NCBI GenBank assembly: GCA_946414805.1
Contig: CAMKPZ010000004.1
Location: 124,001 to 188,000 of the forward strand
Origin: an uncultured Bacteroidales bacterium
GTDB taxonomy: Bacteria > Bacteroidota > Bacteroidia > Bacteroidales > Paludibacteraceae
Direction of reading: 5' to 3'
DNA: 64,000 nucleotides
The notes under the pieces are model-generated. The model saw nothing but the letters and a program-made list of their open reading frames with translations. It made no database searches and was not told the origin of the DNA. Made by a program: the position numbers and the translations under genes. Shown here piece after piece: positions 7,569 through 17,199 of the stretch. Positions within the stretch are counted from its first letter, which is position 1. Every line of letters starts with the position of its first letter.

Positions 7569-9599
7569 GCAAATAATCGTTCCAACCAGCGGTCACAGGA
7601 ACCGCAGAGACAGCCGTCCGGTCCCCGGAGATGGCTGGGTATATTATTCTACACCGCCGCCTTTGCGTTATTGGGATTTTATTTCTTCGGAGACAAAGAG
7701 GCAGCCGGTTCAAGCAAAGAGTTGACAGACACCAAACTGAAGAGTTATATCGAGGCGGACTGCATCGACAAGCTGACGGTGCTGGACGACGCGACGGTGA
7801 ATGCCGCGGTGAAGCCGCAGAAATATACGCTGGTCTTCGGCGAACAGGCGGCAGGCGAACGTGCGGACGGTACGCTCAAGGTAAGAGTGGCGTCCGTAGA
7901 GGAGTTCTCGAAATACATCACGGCAATCAATGAGGGCCGCAAGGAGCAAGGACAGCCGCTGATCGATGTCAAATATGAGAAATCGCGCGATTACTGGTAT
8001 CTGATCCTCGTGAACATCCTGCCTTTCGCGCTGATGATTTTCTTCTTCGTCTATCTGAGCCGCGGCGTAGGCAGTCTGGGCGGCGCAGGCGGTATCTTCG
8101 GCGTAGGCAAAGCGCAGGCGCAGCTATTTGACAAGGACAAGAAAGACAAAGTGACCTTCAAGGATGTAGCGGGTCTGTATGGCGCGAAACAGGAGGTGCA
8201 GGAGATCGTAGAGTTTCTGAAGAACCCCAAGAAATACACGGAGATAGGTGCCAAGATCCCCAAAGGCGCCCTGCTGGTAGGCCCTCCGGGAACGGGTAAG
8301 ACGCTGTTGGCCAAGGCCGTAGCAGGCGAAGCGGGCGTACCGTTCTTCTCGATGAGCGGCAGTGATTTCGTGGAGATGTTCGTGGGCGTAGGTGCCAGCC
8401 GTGTCCGCGATCTGTTCCGTCAGGCGAAAGAGAAATCGCCGGCGATCATCTTCATCGACGAGATCGATGCTATCGGCCGTGCCCGCGGCAAGGGCGTGAT
8501 GACCGGCGGAAACGACGAGCGGGAGAGTACGCTGAACCAGCTGCTGACGGAGATGGACGGCTTCGGCACCAACAGCGGCGTGATCATTCTGGCGGCTACC
8601 AACCGCGCGGATGTGCTGGACGCCGCACTGCTGCGTGCAGGGCGTTTCGACAGGCAGATACACGTGGAGCTGCCGGACCTGCAGGAGCGCAAAGAGATTT
8701 TCCTCGTACACCTCCGTCCGATCAAACTGGACGAGACGGTGGATGTCGATTTCCTGAGCAAGCAGACCCCGGGATTCAGCGGCGCCGATATAGCCAATGT
8801 ATGCAACGAAGCGGCGCTGATAGCAGCCCGCGGCGGACGCAAGAAAGTAAGCAAACAGGATTTCATGGACGCCGTGGACCGTATCGTAGGCGGTCTGGAG
8901 CGCAAGAACAAGATCATGACGGACGAGGAGAAACGGTCTATCGCCTTCCACGAGGCAGGGCATGCGACGATCAGCTGGCTGCTGCGATGGGCTAACCCGC
9001 TGGTGAAAGTGACGATCGTGCCTCGCGGCATGGCGCTCGGCGCAGCATGGTACCTGCCGGAAGAGAGACAGCTGACCAACGAAGACCATATCCTCGACGA
9101 GCTCTGTTCGCTCCTGGGCGGCCGTGCTGCGGAACAGCTCTTCCTGAAGCAGACCTCCACCGGTGCGCTCAATGATCTGGAGCGCGCAACCAAACAGGCA
9201 TACGCCATGGTGGCCTACTACGGAATGAGCGACAAGCTGAAGGATGTGAGTTTCTATGACTCCACGGGCCGATATGACTACGGGTTCACCAAACCTTATT
9301 CGGAGGACACCGCGCATGTCATCGACGAGGAGACCCAGCGTATCATCGCCGACCAGATGGCGCGCGCCAAAAAGATCCTCACCGACCATGCGGAGGGTCA
9401 CCATCAGATAGCCCAGCTGCTTATCGAACGCGAGGTGATCACCAGCGAGGATGTAGAGGCGATCCTGGGTCCGAGACCGTGGAAGAGCCGCGGCGACGAG
9501 CTGTTAGAGGCCAATGCCGCTATGGCGGAAGAAGAGAAAACCAAACGCAAACGCGCTCCCCGGAAGAAGACGACCGAGACGGAGAGCCCCGAAGCATAA
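7566..9599 (+). CDS. ftsH: ATP-dependent zinc metalloprotease FtsH
   Basis: A 677-aa inner-membrane AAA+ protease that degrades damaged membrane proteins and short-lived regulators. Two membrane segments (about residues 21-40 and 142-163) flank a periplasmic domain. Walker A GPPGTGKT is near 239, Walker [12 protein letters not shown] near 293, the second region of homology [19 protein letters not shown] follows, and the zinc site HEAGH is near 461. The C-terminal tail is basic and low in complexity ([20 protein letters not shown]). The 5' end is formed by a heptamer tract shared with rsfS. Confidence 0.97.
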   Translation: MANNRSNQRSQEPQRQPSGPRRWLGILFYTAAFALLGFYFFGDKEAAGSSKELTDTKLKSYIEADCIDKLTVLDDATVNAAVKPQKYTLVFGEQAAGERADGTLKVRVASVEEFSKYITAINEGRKEQGQPLIDVKYEKSRDYWYLILVNILPFALMIFFFVYLSRGVGSLGGAGGIFGVGKAQAQLFDKDKKDKVTFKDVAGLYGAKQEVQEIVEFLKNPKKYTEIGAKIPKGALLVGPPGTGKTLLAKAVAGEAGVPFFSMSGSDFVEMFVGVGASRVRDLFRQAKEKSPAIIFIDEIDAIGRARGKGVMTGGNDERESTLNQLLTEMDGFGTNSGVIILAATNRADVLDAALLRAGRFDRQIHVELPDLQERKEIFLVHLRPIKLDETVDVDFLSKQTPGFSGADIANVCNEAALIAARGGRKKVSKQDFMDAVDRIVGGLERKNKIMTDEEKRSIAFHEAGHATISWLLRWANPLVKVTIVPRGMALGAAWYLPEERQLTNEDHILDELCSLLGGRAAEQLFLKQTSTGALNDLERATKQAYAMVAYYGMSDKLKDVSFYDSTGRYDYGFTKPYSEDTAHVIDEETQRIIADQMARAKKILTDHAEGHHQIAQLLIEREVITSEDVEAILGPRPWKSRGDELLEANAAMAEEEKTKRKRAPRKKTTETESPEA

Positions 9600-9634
9600 G
9601 ACAACCATTTACGTTCACTAAAAAAATAACAAAG

Positions 9635-12436
9635 ATGAGAAGATTTGTATTCACGATCGCGCTGCTGGCTACAGCAGGCATCCTTTTCGCACAGGAGGGA
9701 CCGGAGAAACTGCCGATGGATCCCGATGTGCGTTTCGGCAAGTTGGATAACGGACTGACCTATTACATCCGTCATAACGAGCAACCCAAGCAACGGGCGG
9801 AGTTCCATATCGCACAAGCGGTAGGCGCCATTCTGGAGGAGGACCACCAGAACGGTCTGGCGCATTTCCTGGAGCACATGGCGTTCAACGGCACCCAGCA
9901 TTTCCCGGGCAAAGGAATCATCAATTACTTTGAGTCGGTGGGTGTCAATTTCGGCGGAAACATCAATGCCTACACCTCGATCGACGAGACGGTGTACCGT
10001 CTGTCGGATGTGCCTACCTATCGTGAGGGCATCGTGGACAGCGCATTGTTAGTGATGCACGACTGGAGCTGCGGCTTACTGCTGCTGCCGGAGGAGATCG
10101 ATGCCGAACGCGGCGTGATCCTCGAGGAGTGGCGTACGGGCCGCACGGCACGCCGCCGGATATGGAAAGAGATGAACGCCAAGATGTATCCGGGTACCCA
10201 GTACGCCAAACGCGATGTGATCGGCGACACCGCCGTCATTCTGCATTTCGACTACCAGGCGCTGCGCGACTACTACCATAAATGGTACGGACCGGACAAC
10301 CAGGCGATCATCGTAGTGGGCGACATCGATGTCGATGCCATCGAGGCGAAGATCAAAGCCCTCTGGGCGGATGTGCCCCGCCGAACCAACTACGGCGAGA
10401 GGCCTATCTACACGGTCAACCATAATGACAAACCGCTGGTGGCTATCGTGACGGACAAAGAGGCGGAAGGCAGCCGTATCACGATCGAGTACAAGTTCGA
10501 CCAACTGCCGGAGGTCTATCAGGGCACCGCGCAGGAATACACGCTGGATATCGTACGCGAGTTAGCCTGCGACATGCTCAACAACCGCTTCTCGGAACTG
10601 GCTCTTGACCCCAAGGCCTCTTTCACCGGCGCAGGATGTTTCTACGGCGAGACGGCGAAGAAGATGGACGCTTTCACGGCGGTTTATATCCCGAAAGAGG
10701 GCCGCGAAGACGAGGCTCTCAACGACCTGCTCTATCAGTTGGAGAAGATGCACCGATACGGTTTCACCAACGCCGAGCTGGAGCGCGTGAAGAGCGAGAA
10801 GCTCAACAGCATGGAGAAATACTACAACGAGCGCAACACCCGCACCAATATCACGCTGGCGCGCGAGTGCATCCGTAATTTCGAGGACGGCGAACCGATG
10901 CCCGGCGCAGAATGGGAATACGAGTTTGTGCAGGCAACGCTGCCGCTGATCTCGCTCAATGCAGTGAACACGCTGGCGAAAGATCTGGTACACGCGAACC
11001 CCACCGTAGCTATCTCCGGTCCGGAGAAAGAGACGGTGAAGATCCCGTCGGAAGAGTCGATCCTGGCTGCCCTCGGCGGGTTGGCTGATCTCGCTATCGA
11101 CGCTCCGGCAGAAGAGAGTTTTGACTCCGAGCTGGTGAAGAAAGCGCCGCGCAAAGGCAAGATCCGCAAGGTGAGTGCCAACGAGGCACTGGGCGCCACC
11201 GAATGGACGCTCTCGAACGGCATCAAGGTAGTCTTCAAGCAGACGGACTTCAAGGCGGACGAGATCCTGATGAACGCCTTCTCTAAGGGCGGTCTGAGCC
11301 AAGTGAAGACAGCTGATCTGGCATCGGCGGAGTTAGCCACCAATATTGTCTCCTTCAGCGGTATCGGGCGGTTCAATGCCACGCAGCTGGAGAAAGCACT
11401 GACCGGAAAGACTGTTTCCGTGAATCCCTCGATCAGCGAGAACACGGAGAGCATGCACGGTTCGTCCAGCGTGAAGGATCTGGAGACGATGCTGCAGCTG
11501 ACCTATCTCTATTTCACCGCTCCCCGTCGCGACGAGGAAGCCTATGAGACCTTCAAGGGTCTGCTGCATAACCAGCTCGTCAACCGCGACAAGAACCCCA
11601 AGACCGCTTTCTCGGACAGCGTGCAGCTCATGAGTACAAACCACTCGGAGCGTACCGTGCTGATGACCCTGGAGACGCTGGACCAGGTGTCGCTCGACAA
11701 GGCGATAGAGGTCTATAAAGCGCGTTTCGACAATCCGGCAGACTTCACCTTCACCTTTGTAGGAAACATCGACCCGAAGGATCCGAAGGTGCAGGACCTG
11801 ATCTGCCAGTGGTTAGGCGGACTCAAGACCAAGAAATGCCGCGAAGAGGTGGTGGATCACCATGTGACAGTGCCTGCGGGCGTGCAGAAGAACTATTTCA
11901 GCCGCAAGATGGAGACGACCACGGCGTCCAACCGCATCCAATATACCTCTTATGACATCCCTTACAGTCAGGCCAATGACCTGAATATGGAGATGATCGG
12001 CCGTATCCTGAGCACCCGCTATCTGGAGTCGATCCGTGAGCGTGAAGGCGGTTCGTACGGCGTAGGAACATACGGCTATCTCACGATCCTGCCGCAGCCG
12101 CGCGCCGGACTGATCATGCAGTTTGACACCGATCCGAAGAAACAGGAGCGGCTGATGGAGATCATCCATGAGGAGGTGCAGACGATCATTGACAACGGTC
12201 CTCTCGCCAATGACCTGCAGAAGGAGAAAGAGTCGATGCTCAAGGATTTCCAGGAGGATCTGGAGAAGAATAATTTCTGGCGGACAGAACTCTATATGTA
12301 CTATCTGTATGGTCTGGACGAGGTGAGCGGTTACAAGGCAGCCGTAGAGGGAATCACCGCCGAGACGGTACAGGAGACGCTGAAGAAACTGGTTGCCGCC
12401 GGCAATGTGTTCGAGGTAGTGATGTTCCCGGAATAA
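9635..12436 (+). CDS. Secreted M16-family (pitrilysin/PqqL-like) zinc peptidase
   Basis: A 933-aa periplasmic protease with signal peptide MRRFVFTIALLATAGILFAQ. The inverted zinc motif HFLEH is near residue 77 in AHFLEHMAFNGTQHF, typical of M16B enzymes such as PqqL, and a second, inactive M16 half follows from about residue 500 (LSNGIKVVFKQTDFKADEI). The C-terminal YLESIREREGGSYGVG is the Arg/Tyr substrate-binding region. The start at 9635 was chosen because it begins the signal peptide; the open frame upstream overlaps ftsH. It is 35 bp from ftsH and may share its transcript. Confidence 0.92.
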   Translation: MRRFVFTIALLATAGILFAQEGPEKLPMDPDVRFGKLDNGLTYYIRHNEQPKQRAEFHIAQAVGAILEEDHQNGLAHFLEHMAFNGTQHFPGKGIINYFESVGVNFGGNINAYTSIDETVYRLSDVPTYREGIVDSALLVMHDWSCGLLLLPEEIDAERGVILEEWRTGRTARRRIWKEMNAKMYPGTQYAKRDVIGDTAVILHFDYQALRDYYHKWYGPDNQAIIVVGDIDVDAIEAKIKALWADVPRRTNYGERPIYTVNHNDKPLVAIVTDKEAEGSRITIEYKFDQLPEVYQGTAQEYTLDIVRELACDMLNNRFSELALDPKASFTGAGCFYGETAKKMDAFTAVYIPKEGREDEALNDLLYQLEKMHRYGFTNAELERVKSEKLNSMEKYYNERNTRTNITLARECIRNFEDGEPMPGAEWEYEFVQATLPLISLNAVNTLAKDLVHANPTVAISGPEKETVKIPSEESILAALGGLADLAIDAPAEESFDSELVKKAPRKGKIRKVSANEALGATEWTLSNGIKVVFKQTDFKADEILMNAFSKGGLSQVKTADLASAELATNIVSFSGIGRFNATQLEKALTGKTVSVNPSISENTESMHGSSSVKDLETMLQLTYLYFTAPRRDEEAYETFKGLLHNQLVNRDKNPKTAFSDSVQLMSTNHSERTVLMTLETLDQVSLDKAIEVYKARFDNPADFTFTFVGNIDPKDPKVQDLICQWLGGLKTKKCREEVVDHHVTVPAGVQKNYFSRKMETTTASNRIQYTSYDIPYSQANDLNMEMIGRILSTRYLESIREREGGSYGVGTYGYLTILPQPRAGLIMQFDTDPKKQERLMEIIHEEVQTIIDNGPLANDLQKEKESMLKDFQEDLEKNNFWRTELYMYYLYGLDEVSGYKAAVEGITAETVQETLKKLVAAGNVFEVVMFPE

Positions 12437-12455
12437 GGAGTAAGGAGTAAGGGAT
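12435..12455. repeat. Short heptamer tract AGGAGTA, about 3 units
   Basis: Units AGGAGTA, AGGAGTA and AGGGATA immediately follow the stop codon of the M16 peptidase gene. Confidence 0.6.
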
Positions 12456-12476
12456 ACGGTGTAAAGTACAGCGTGT

Positions 12477-13220
12477 ATGAATATCGTAGTAGTCAATGAT
12501 GACGGTTGGGGCACGGCGGGAATCCGTCTGTTAGCCCGCGAGATGACCAAGTTAGGCCATGTAACGGTGATCGCGCCGGATGGTCCGCGCAGCGGCAACG
12601 GAGCGGCGATCAGCGTGACCACACCGGTCTATCTGCGCAAGATAGAGGAGCACGATCTGAACGGCGCCGAGGTGTATACGACCAACGGTACGCCGGCGGA
12701 CTGCGTGAAGATCGCCCGCGAGGAGCTTTTCGCAGGCAAGACGATCGATCTGCTGGTGTCCGGTATCAATCATGGATCGAACGCCTCCGTGAACGCCATG
12801 TACTCCGGTACGATGGGCGCCTGTTTCGTAGCCGCAGAGAAAGGGATTCCGGCTGTCGGATGGTCTATCAACAGCCATGAGCCGGATGTCGATCTGCACT
12901 GGTTGCAGCCTTTCCTGACGGAAGTGACGCAACACCTGCTGGAGGACGGGATCGCCCCCCGCACGTGCTTCAATATCAATGCGCCGGTGGGTGAGATAGA
13001 AGGGATCCGCTGGACGAGGCAGTGCATCGGGCACTGGGCGAACGAGCTGGCACCGGCGCAAGAGGAGGCTCCCGAAGGAGTGCTCAAAGCGTGGCGGTTA
13101 GCCGGTGCGTTTGTCAATGACGAACCGTCGTCCACCGACACCGATATATGGGCTATGGAGCACCAGTTATTATCCATCACACCGCTTACGATAGACTGGA
13201 CGGAATATGGATCGCTTTGA
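12477..13220 (+). CDS. surE: 5'/3'-nucleotidase SurE
   Basis: A 247-aa SurE-family phosphatase that removes phosphate from nucleoside monophosphates. The N-terminal VVNDDGWGTAGI contains the metal-binding Asp-Asp pair, APDGPRSGNGAAIS carries the conserved Ser/Asn region, YTTNGTPADCVKI and LLVSGINHGSNAS the remaining metal-site motifs. Length is normal. The last 14 bp overlap the next gene, which suggests translational coupling. Confidence 0.94.
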   Translation: MNIVVVNDDGWGTAGIRLLAREMTKLGHVTVIAPDGPRSGNGAAISVTTPVYLRKIEEHDLNGAEVYTTNGTPADCVKIAREELFAGKTIDLLVSGINHGSNASVNAMYSGTMGACFVAAEKGIPAVGWSINSHEPDVDLHWLQPFLTEVTQHLLEDGIAPRTCFNINAPVGEIEGIRWTRQCIGHWANELAPAQEEAPEGVLKAWRLAGAFVNDEPSSTDTDIWAMEHQLLSITPLTIDWTEYGSL

Positions 13221-13485
13221 CCGCTACTGGATAGGAATCGTCGTGGGACTGATCATCCCTGCTGCGTTTGCGCTGACTTACATCGAAGTGATGAACCTGT
13301 GGTATCCGCTCCGGACGCTGCAGTTTCAGGTAGGCGGCGTGATGAACAAACTGCTGATGGTGAGTGTCTTTCCGGATCTGGCGCTGCTCTTCGTGTTCTA
13401 CACCACCGACACATGGCGGTTAGCCAAAGGGGTGCTGATAGGTGCGCTGCCGTACATCCTGGCTATGATCGCGCTGTCGATGTAA
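13207..13485 (+). CDS. Small three-helix membrane protein, unknown function
   Basis: A 92-aa protein with three hydrophobic segments (about residues 7-27, 45-65 and 72-91), no charged catalytic motif and no family I recognise. It overlaps surE by 14 bp and its 3' end overlaps the 3' end of lpxB on the other strand by 23 bp. Close coupling to surE and opposition to lpxB support it as a real gene, but I infer no function. Confidence 0.7.
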   Translation: MDRFDRYWIGIVVGLIIPAAFALTYIEVMNLWYPLRTLQFQVGGVMNKLLMVSVFPDLALLFVFYTTDTWRLAKGVLIGALPYILAMIALSM

Positions 13486-14614
13486 TGATCTGCGCGGCGC
13501 GGGAGGAGGCACAGGAGTCCCCCAAGAGAGACGAGAGATGTTCGTACGAAACGAGCATCTCTTTTTTGTATGCTTCGTCGGTGAGGAGCCGCTCTAACTC
13601 TGCGCGGACGGCTTCTACGGTAAAGTCATCTGCCACGCACTCTTTGATCACCTCCCTGCCGGAGAGGATATTCACCAGCGTGAAATACGGAATGGAGAAG
13701 ACGATAGGTTGCGCCCAACGGATGAGCCGTATGAGTCCGGAGCCTGCTACATGATAGACCGCTACCTGCGGACACCCGATCAGGGCGGTCTCCAGCGTGG
13801 CTGTTCCGGAATTGACGACCGCCGCAGCGGCTTGCCGCAGGGCAGGATAAGTCTCGCGCGTGAGCGTTTCGCCCGCGCGTAAATAAGGAGTATAGAAAGC
13901 GTCCTCTATGCCGGGTGCCGCGCAGACAAGGATCTCATAGGCAGGGAAGGACCGTGCGGCGTCCAACATCCGCGGCAGGCAATGCCGGATCTCTCCCGGT
14001 CTGCTGCCAGGGAGAAGGGCGATGGAGGACCGCCCTTCGGGCTGCAAGACCGCTGCGCTGCAGGACCGCGTTGCTGCAGGATCGCCCTTCGGGCTGTAGG
14101 ATTGCAGAATCTCCTCCGCCGTGGGATTGCCGACATACGTGCAGCGGTAGCCGTATCGGGCATAGAAAGCAGGTTCGAACGGGAAGATACCCAATACCTC
14201 GTCACACAGGCGTGCGATCTTATGGATGCGTCTGCGTTTCCACGCCCACACTTTAGGAGGAATATAATAGACGATCTTCGCGTCCGGCAGATGCCTGCGG
14301 CAGAAAGCCGCCATGCGCAGGTTGAAAGAAGGATAGTCCACGAGAATCAGCACATCCGGTTTCTCCTGCAGCAGGCTCTGTTGCGCAATGCGGAAGTTCG
14401 TCCTGACATCGCGCCAATGGCGTATGACGGCGGCAAAGCCCATGAACGCCATGTGCCTTATATGCCGGTACAGATGACATCCGGCGGCTTGCATCGCATC
14501 GCCACCGAGTCCCGAGAAAGTCGCTTCCGGTTCACGACGCTTGATCTGTCCGATCAGTGCCGCTGCGTGTAAATCACCGGACGCTTCGCCTGCTATGACA
14601 TAGTACTTACCCAC
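13463..14614 (-). CDS. lpxB: Lipid-A-disaccharide synthase with a repeat-encoded insertion
   Basis: A 383-aa GT19 enzyme that joins UDP-2,3-diacylglucosamine and lipid X to form the lipid A disaccharide at the inner membrane. YYVIAGEASGDLHAA at the start, FSGLGGDAMQAAG, VDYPSFNLRMA, YYIPPKVWAWK and ALLPGSRPGEI are family landmarks. Between VGNPTAEEIL and IALLPGSRPGEI lie about 25 extra residues (SYSPKGDPAATRSCSAAVLQ and following) encoded by a 16/20-bp repeat; this is a surface loop before the UDP-sugar half. Catalytic motifs are intact. It is the last gene of the rmlA-to-lpxB run, 86 bp after glmM. Confidence 0.93.
   Translation of the reverse strand: MGKYYVIAGEASGDLHAAALIGQIKRREPEATFSGLGGDAMQAAGCHLYRHIRHMAFMGFAAVIRHWRDVRTNFRIAQQSLLQEKPDVLILVDYPSFNLRMAAFCRRHLPDAKIVYYIPPKVWAWKRRRIHKIARLCDEVLGIFPFEPAFYARYGYRCTYVGNPTAEEILQSYSPKGDPAATRSCSAAVLQPEGRSSIALLPGSRPGEIRHCLPRMLDAARSFPAYEILVCAAPGIEDAFYTPYLRAGETLTRETYPALRQAAAAVVNSGTATLETALIGCPQVAVYHVAGSGLIRLIRWAQPIVFSIPYFTLVNILSGREVIKECVADDFTVEAVRAELERLLTDEAYKKEMLVSYEHLSSLLGDSCASSRAAQIITSTARS
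14026..14097. repeat. 16/20-bp repeat tract inside lpxB
   Basis: Four units start AGGACCGC-like and end GCTGC/T: 14026-14045 (20 bp, with CCCTTCGGG), 14046-14061 (16), 14062-14077 (16), 14078-14097 (20, with CCCTTCGGG). The outer units contain the palindrome GCCCTTCGGGC. Confidence 0.75.
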
Positions 14615-14621
14615 TTTATAT

Positions 14622-14699
14622 CGTCTAGGTATGGTCTAGTTATGGTCTAGCTTAATACGGTAATTATTCCGGTTCAGTACGGTAATTAATCCGGTTCAG
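14622..14699. repeat. 11-bp GTCTAG repeats and 22-bp repeats between glmM and lpxB
   Basis: Three 11-bp units of the form GTCTAGNTATG are followed by two copies of a 22-bp unit (TACGGTAATTA, T/A, TCCGGTTCAG). The spacer between glmM and lpxB consists almost wholly of these repeats. The 11-mer recurs at about 58098-58125. Confidence 0.75.
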
Positions 14700-16073
14700 T
14701 CAGCCTTTAATGACTTCCATCACTTTACGGGCGAGGGCGTCGGCTTGTTCCATCGTAGCGGCTTCGGAATAGACGCGGATGATGGGTTCGGTATTGGATT
14801 TGCGGAGGTGTACCCATCCGTCGGCGAAATCAATCTTCACTCCGTCGCGGTCATTCACGCGCTCGTTCTTATAGAGTTCCTTTACGCGTGCGAGGATAGC
14901 ATCCACATCGGTCTCGGGGGTAAGGTCGATCCGGTTCTTGGAGATGCAGTAGTCCGGCAGGGTAGCCCGCAGTTCGCTGACCTTCATATCCAGTTTGGAG
15001 AGGTAGCTGAGGAAGAGGGCGATGCCGACGAGTGCGTCGCGTCCGTAGTGGCACTCGGGGTAGATGACTCCTCCGTTTCCTTCGCCGCCAATAACCGCAT
15101 TGACGCGTTTCATCTCTGCCACGACATTCACTTCTCCTACGGCACTGGCGCTGTATTCGCCTCCGTGTGCACGGGTGACATCGCTCAGCGCGCGTGTGGA
15201 GGACATATTGCTGACGGTGTTTCCGGGGGTGTGGCGCAGCACATAGTCGGCTACGCTGACCAGCGTATATTCCTCTCCGAACATCTCCCCGTTCTCGCAG
15301 ATGATCGCCAGCCGGTCCACATCGGGATCGACTACAAAACCGACATCCGCCTTGCCGCTCTTGAGCAGATCGCTGATCTGTGTGAGGTGCTGGGGCAGGG
15401 GTTCGGGGTTATGGGGGAAACGGCCGTCGGGCGTGCAGTTCAGCTCGATGATATTCTCCACTCCAAGGGCCCGCAGGACAGCGGGAATAGCGAGACCTCC
15501 GACAGAGTTGACGCAATCGATGGCTACAGTGAAATTCCGTTTGCGGATGGCTTCCGTATCCACGAGTTTCAGATCCAAAACCTGCTGCACATGGTACGGC
15601 AGATAGTCCTTATGCTCCATATGTCCGAGGTCGTCCACCCCGGCGAAAGAAAAGTCCTCTTTCTCCGCAAGAGCCAACACGCCTTTGCCTTCGGCATCGT
15701 TGAGGAACTCCCCTTTCTCGTTCAGCAGTTTGAGTGCGTTCCATTGCTTGGGGTTATGGCTGGCGGTAAGGATGATCCCTCCTGCGGCTTTCTCGCCCGT
15801 GACCGCCAGTTCGGTAGTAGGCGTGGTAGCCAGACCGATGTTGACTACATCATAGCCCATTCCCATCAGTGTGCCGCAGACGACGGACTCTACCATCTGT
15901 CCGCTCAGACGGGCATCGCGCCCCACAACGATCACATTATTATCCGGCAGGGCCGCACGGCGCTGGGTAGCATAGGCAGCAGTGAAACGGACGATATCTA
16001 CAGGGTTCAGGCCTTCGCCTACCCTGCCTCCAATGGTTCCCCGGATACCGGAGATACTTTTAACTAAACTCAT
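14700..16073 (-). CDS. glmM: Phosphoglucosamine mutase
   Basis: A 457-aa alpha-D-phosphohexomutase that converts glucosamine-6-phosphate to the 1-phosphate for UDP-GlcNAc. The phosphoserine loop TASHNPKQWNA is near residue 103, the magnesium loop DPDVDRL near 245, the sugar-binding GEGNGGVIYP follows, and SNTEPIIRVYSEA near the end binds the phosphate. A role as phosphomannomutase cannot be fully excluded from motifs alone, but the neighbouring lpxB and DUF4827 genes favour GlmM. Confidence 0.9.
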   Translation of the reverse strand: MSLVKSISGIRGTIGGRVGEGLNPVDIVRFTAAYATQRRAALPDNNVIVVGRDARLSGQMVESVVCGTLMGMGYDVVNIGLATTPTTELAVTGEKAAGGIILTASHNPKQWNALKLLNEKGEFLNDAEGKGVLALAEKEDFSFAGVDDLGHMEHKDYLPYHVQQVLDLKLVDTEAIRKRNFTVAIDCVNSVGGLAIPAVLRALGVENIIELNCTPDGRFPHNPEPLPQHLTQISDLLKSGKADVGFVVDPDVDRLAIICENGEMFGEEYTLVSVADYVLRHTPGNTVSNMSSTRALSDVTRAHGGEYSASAVGEVNVVAEMKRVNAVIGGEGNGGVIYPECHYGRDALVGIALFLSYLSKLDMKVSELRATLPDYCISKNRIDLTPETDVDAILARVKELYKNERVNDRDGVKIDFADGWVHLRKSNTEPIIRVYSEAATMEQADALARKVMEVIKG

Positions 16074-16077
16074 ATGA

Positions 16078-16653
16078 TTACTGTTTTACTTTGATTTTCA
16101 GAATATAGACATAGGGGGTGACCGTCTGCTGGGCGTTTGAGTCCCCCAGTTTGCTGGGCACGATGATCTCGCATTGGGAGTCCGGATATTTCATGAGAGC
16201 AATCGCCAGATGCCATGCAATGATGTCACATTCGGTAGAGTTGGTGTAATGGAACTCGTACGGGAAAGGCTGTGTCATCGTCGTCCAGTAGTCGAGCGTG
16301 TCCGCGTTCTCGGTGAGACCGAACTGCTTGTATCTCGCCACGATCACATCGTTCATGACGATCGACAGATCCACCGTGTCTTTCCGTGTGGGGCTGACGG
16401 AGTCAATGCGGACGGAATCGCCGCGGCTGATGAGGTGGAAGTAGAAATTATCGTAACCTTTTACTTTGTAGAACTCCTTCTCCCCCCACACATGGTCAAC
16501 CGCCGGTTCTTCATTCACGATCGTGAGGTTCTTGCGGCTGATATAGTTCGCGATCAACCGGTCCTCTTTGTCGCGCAGGCGCGAATAGGTATTGGAATTA
16601 CAAGCCGAACAGAGAACGGCTATCGCTGCTAATGCATAAAACAAATGCTTCAT
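16078..16653 (-). CDS. DUF4827-like lipoprotein
   Basis: A 191-aa protein with a lipoprotein signal (LAAIAVLCSAC, modified Cys at 18). The rest resembles the Bacteroidetes DUF4827 group, an FKBP-like fold without known activity (SRLRDKEDRLIANYISRKNL, then a C-terminal sheet ending TPYVYILKIKVKQ). Its ATG overlaps the stop of the preceding FKBP-like gene (TAATG) and glmM begins 4 bp later, so the three genes are tightly coupled. A role in envelope folding is only inferred from the fold and neighbours. Confidence 0.75.
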   Translation of the reverse strand: MKHLFYALAAIAVLCSACNSNTYSRLRDKEDRLIANYISRKNLTIVNEEPAVDHVWGEKEFYKVKGYDNFYFHLISRGDSVRIDSVSPTRKDTVDLSIVMNDVIVARYKQFGLTENADTLDYWTTMTQPFPYEFHYTNSTECDIIAWHLAIALMKYPDSQCEIIVPSKLGDSNAQQTVTPYVYILKIKVKQ

Positions 16654-17189
16654 TATTTCAATTCTATTTCAATGATTAAATTCTCGTAAGGTGCAATCCG
16701 GTCAGTGCCGGTCAGTCCGTATGCGGCGTACCAGGGGACATACAACCGCGCACGGCTATGATGGTGCAAAGCGGAGATGTTTTTCTCAACGCCTTCGGGC
16801 AGTTCTTTCTTCCCGATCCGGTAGGTCTTCTCACAGTCTGTGAGGAGCTGTCCTTCTGTGTCATAGATCCGCATGGCGATGAGCCATTCTTCGTTCTCCT
16901 GCGGCGAACCGCTCTCTTCGTCCCCTTTGTCCAGAACCGTCATCCATGTGTTGGCGTCGTACAGGGCGTATTGTTCGTCCCGGGTCTGCACCAACAGCCG
17001 CAGCTGCTCATCGGCGGCAAGCGCCAGACGCTGGTTGAGTTCCAGCAGCGCCAAGTGTGCGCTGTCCGGCTGCGGGGCAGACGAGCCCTTGCGCTGGGTG
17101 GGGATCTGGGGCGACGGTCTGTTGCAGGCGCATGCCGCAAGGATGACAGCCGCAAGCCACAGGTATCGCCGGAAGAGGCAGGTCTTCAT
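16653..17189 (-). CDS. FKBP-like peptidyl-prolyl isomerase lipoprotein
   Basis: A 178-aa lipoprotein (signal to LAACAC) with the C-terminal half of an FKBP domain: ARLYVPWYAAYGLTGTDRI followed by APYENLIIEIELK, as in FKBP-type isomerases anchored to the Bacteroidetes outer membrane. The N-terminal half is divergent. The start at 17189 gives a proper signal peptide; upstream ATGs lie in the end of the regulator gene. The gene follows the hybrid regulator by 10 bp and overlaps the DUF4827 gene by one base. Confidence 0.78.
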   Translation of the reverse strand: MKTCLFRRYLWLAAVILAACACNRPSPQIPTQRKGSSAPQPDSAHLALLELNQRLALAADEQLRLLVQTRDEQYALYDANTWMTVLDKGDEESGSPQENEEWLIAMRIYDTEGQLLTDCEKTYRIGKKELPEGVEKNISALHHHSRARLYVPWYAAYGLTGTDRIAPYENLIIEIELK

Positions 17190-17199
17190 CGAGTTTGTA

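Noticed and set aside
8124..9404. Minus-strand open frame of 426 codons opposite ftsH
   Set aside because: FtsH motifs are intact on the plus strand; the antisense product has no recognisable features.
14745..16067. Long plus-strand open frame (440 codons) opposite glmM
   Set aside because: It mirrors a clearly conserved phosphohexomutase gene on the other strand and its translation shows no family pattern; a shadow of codon bias.
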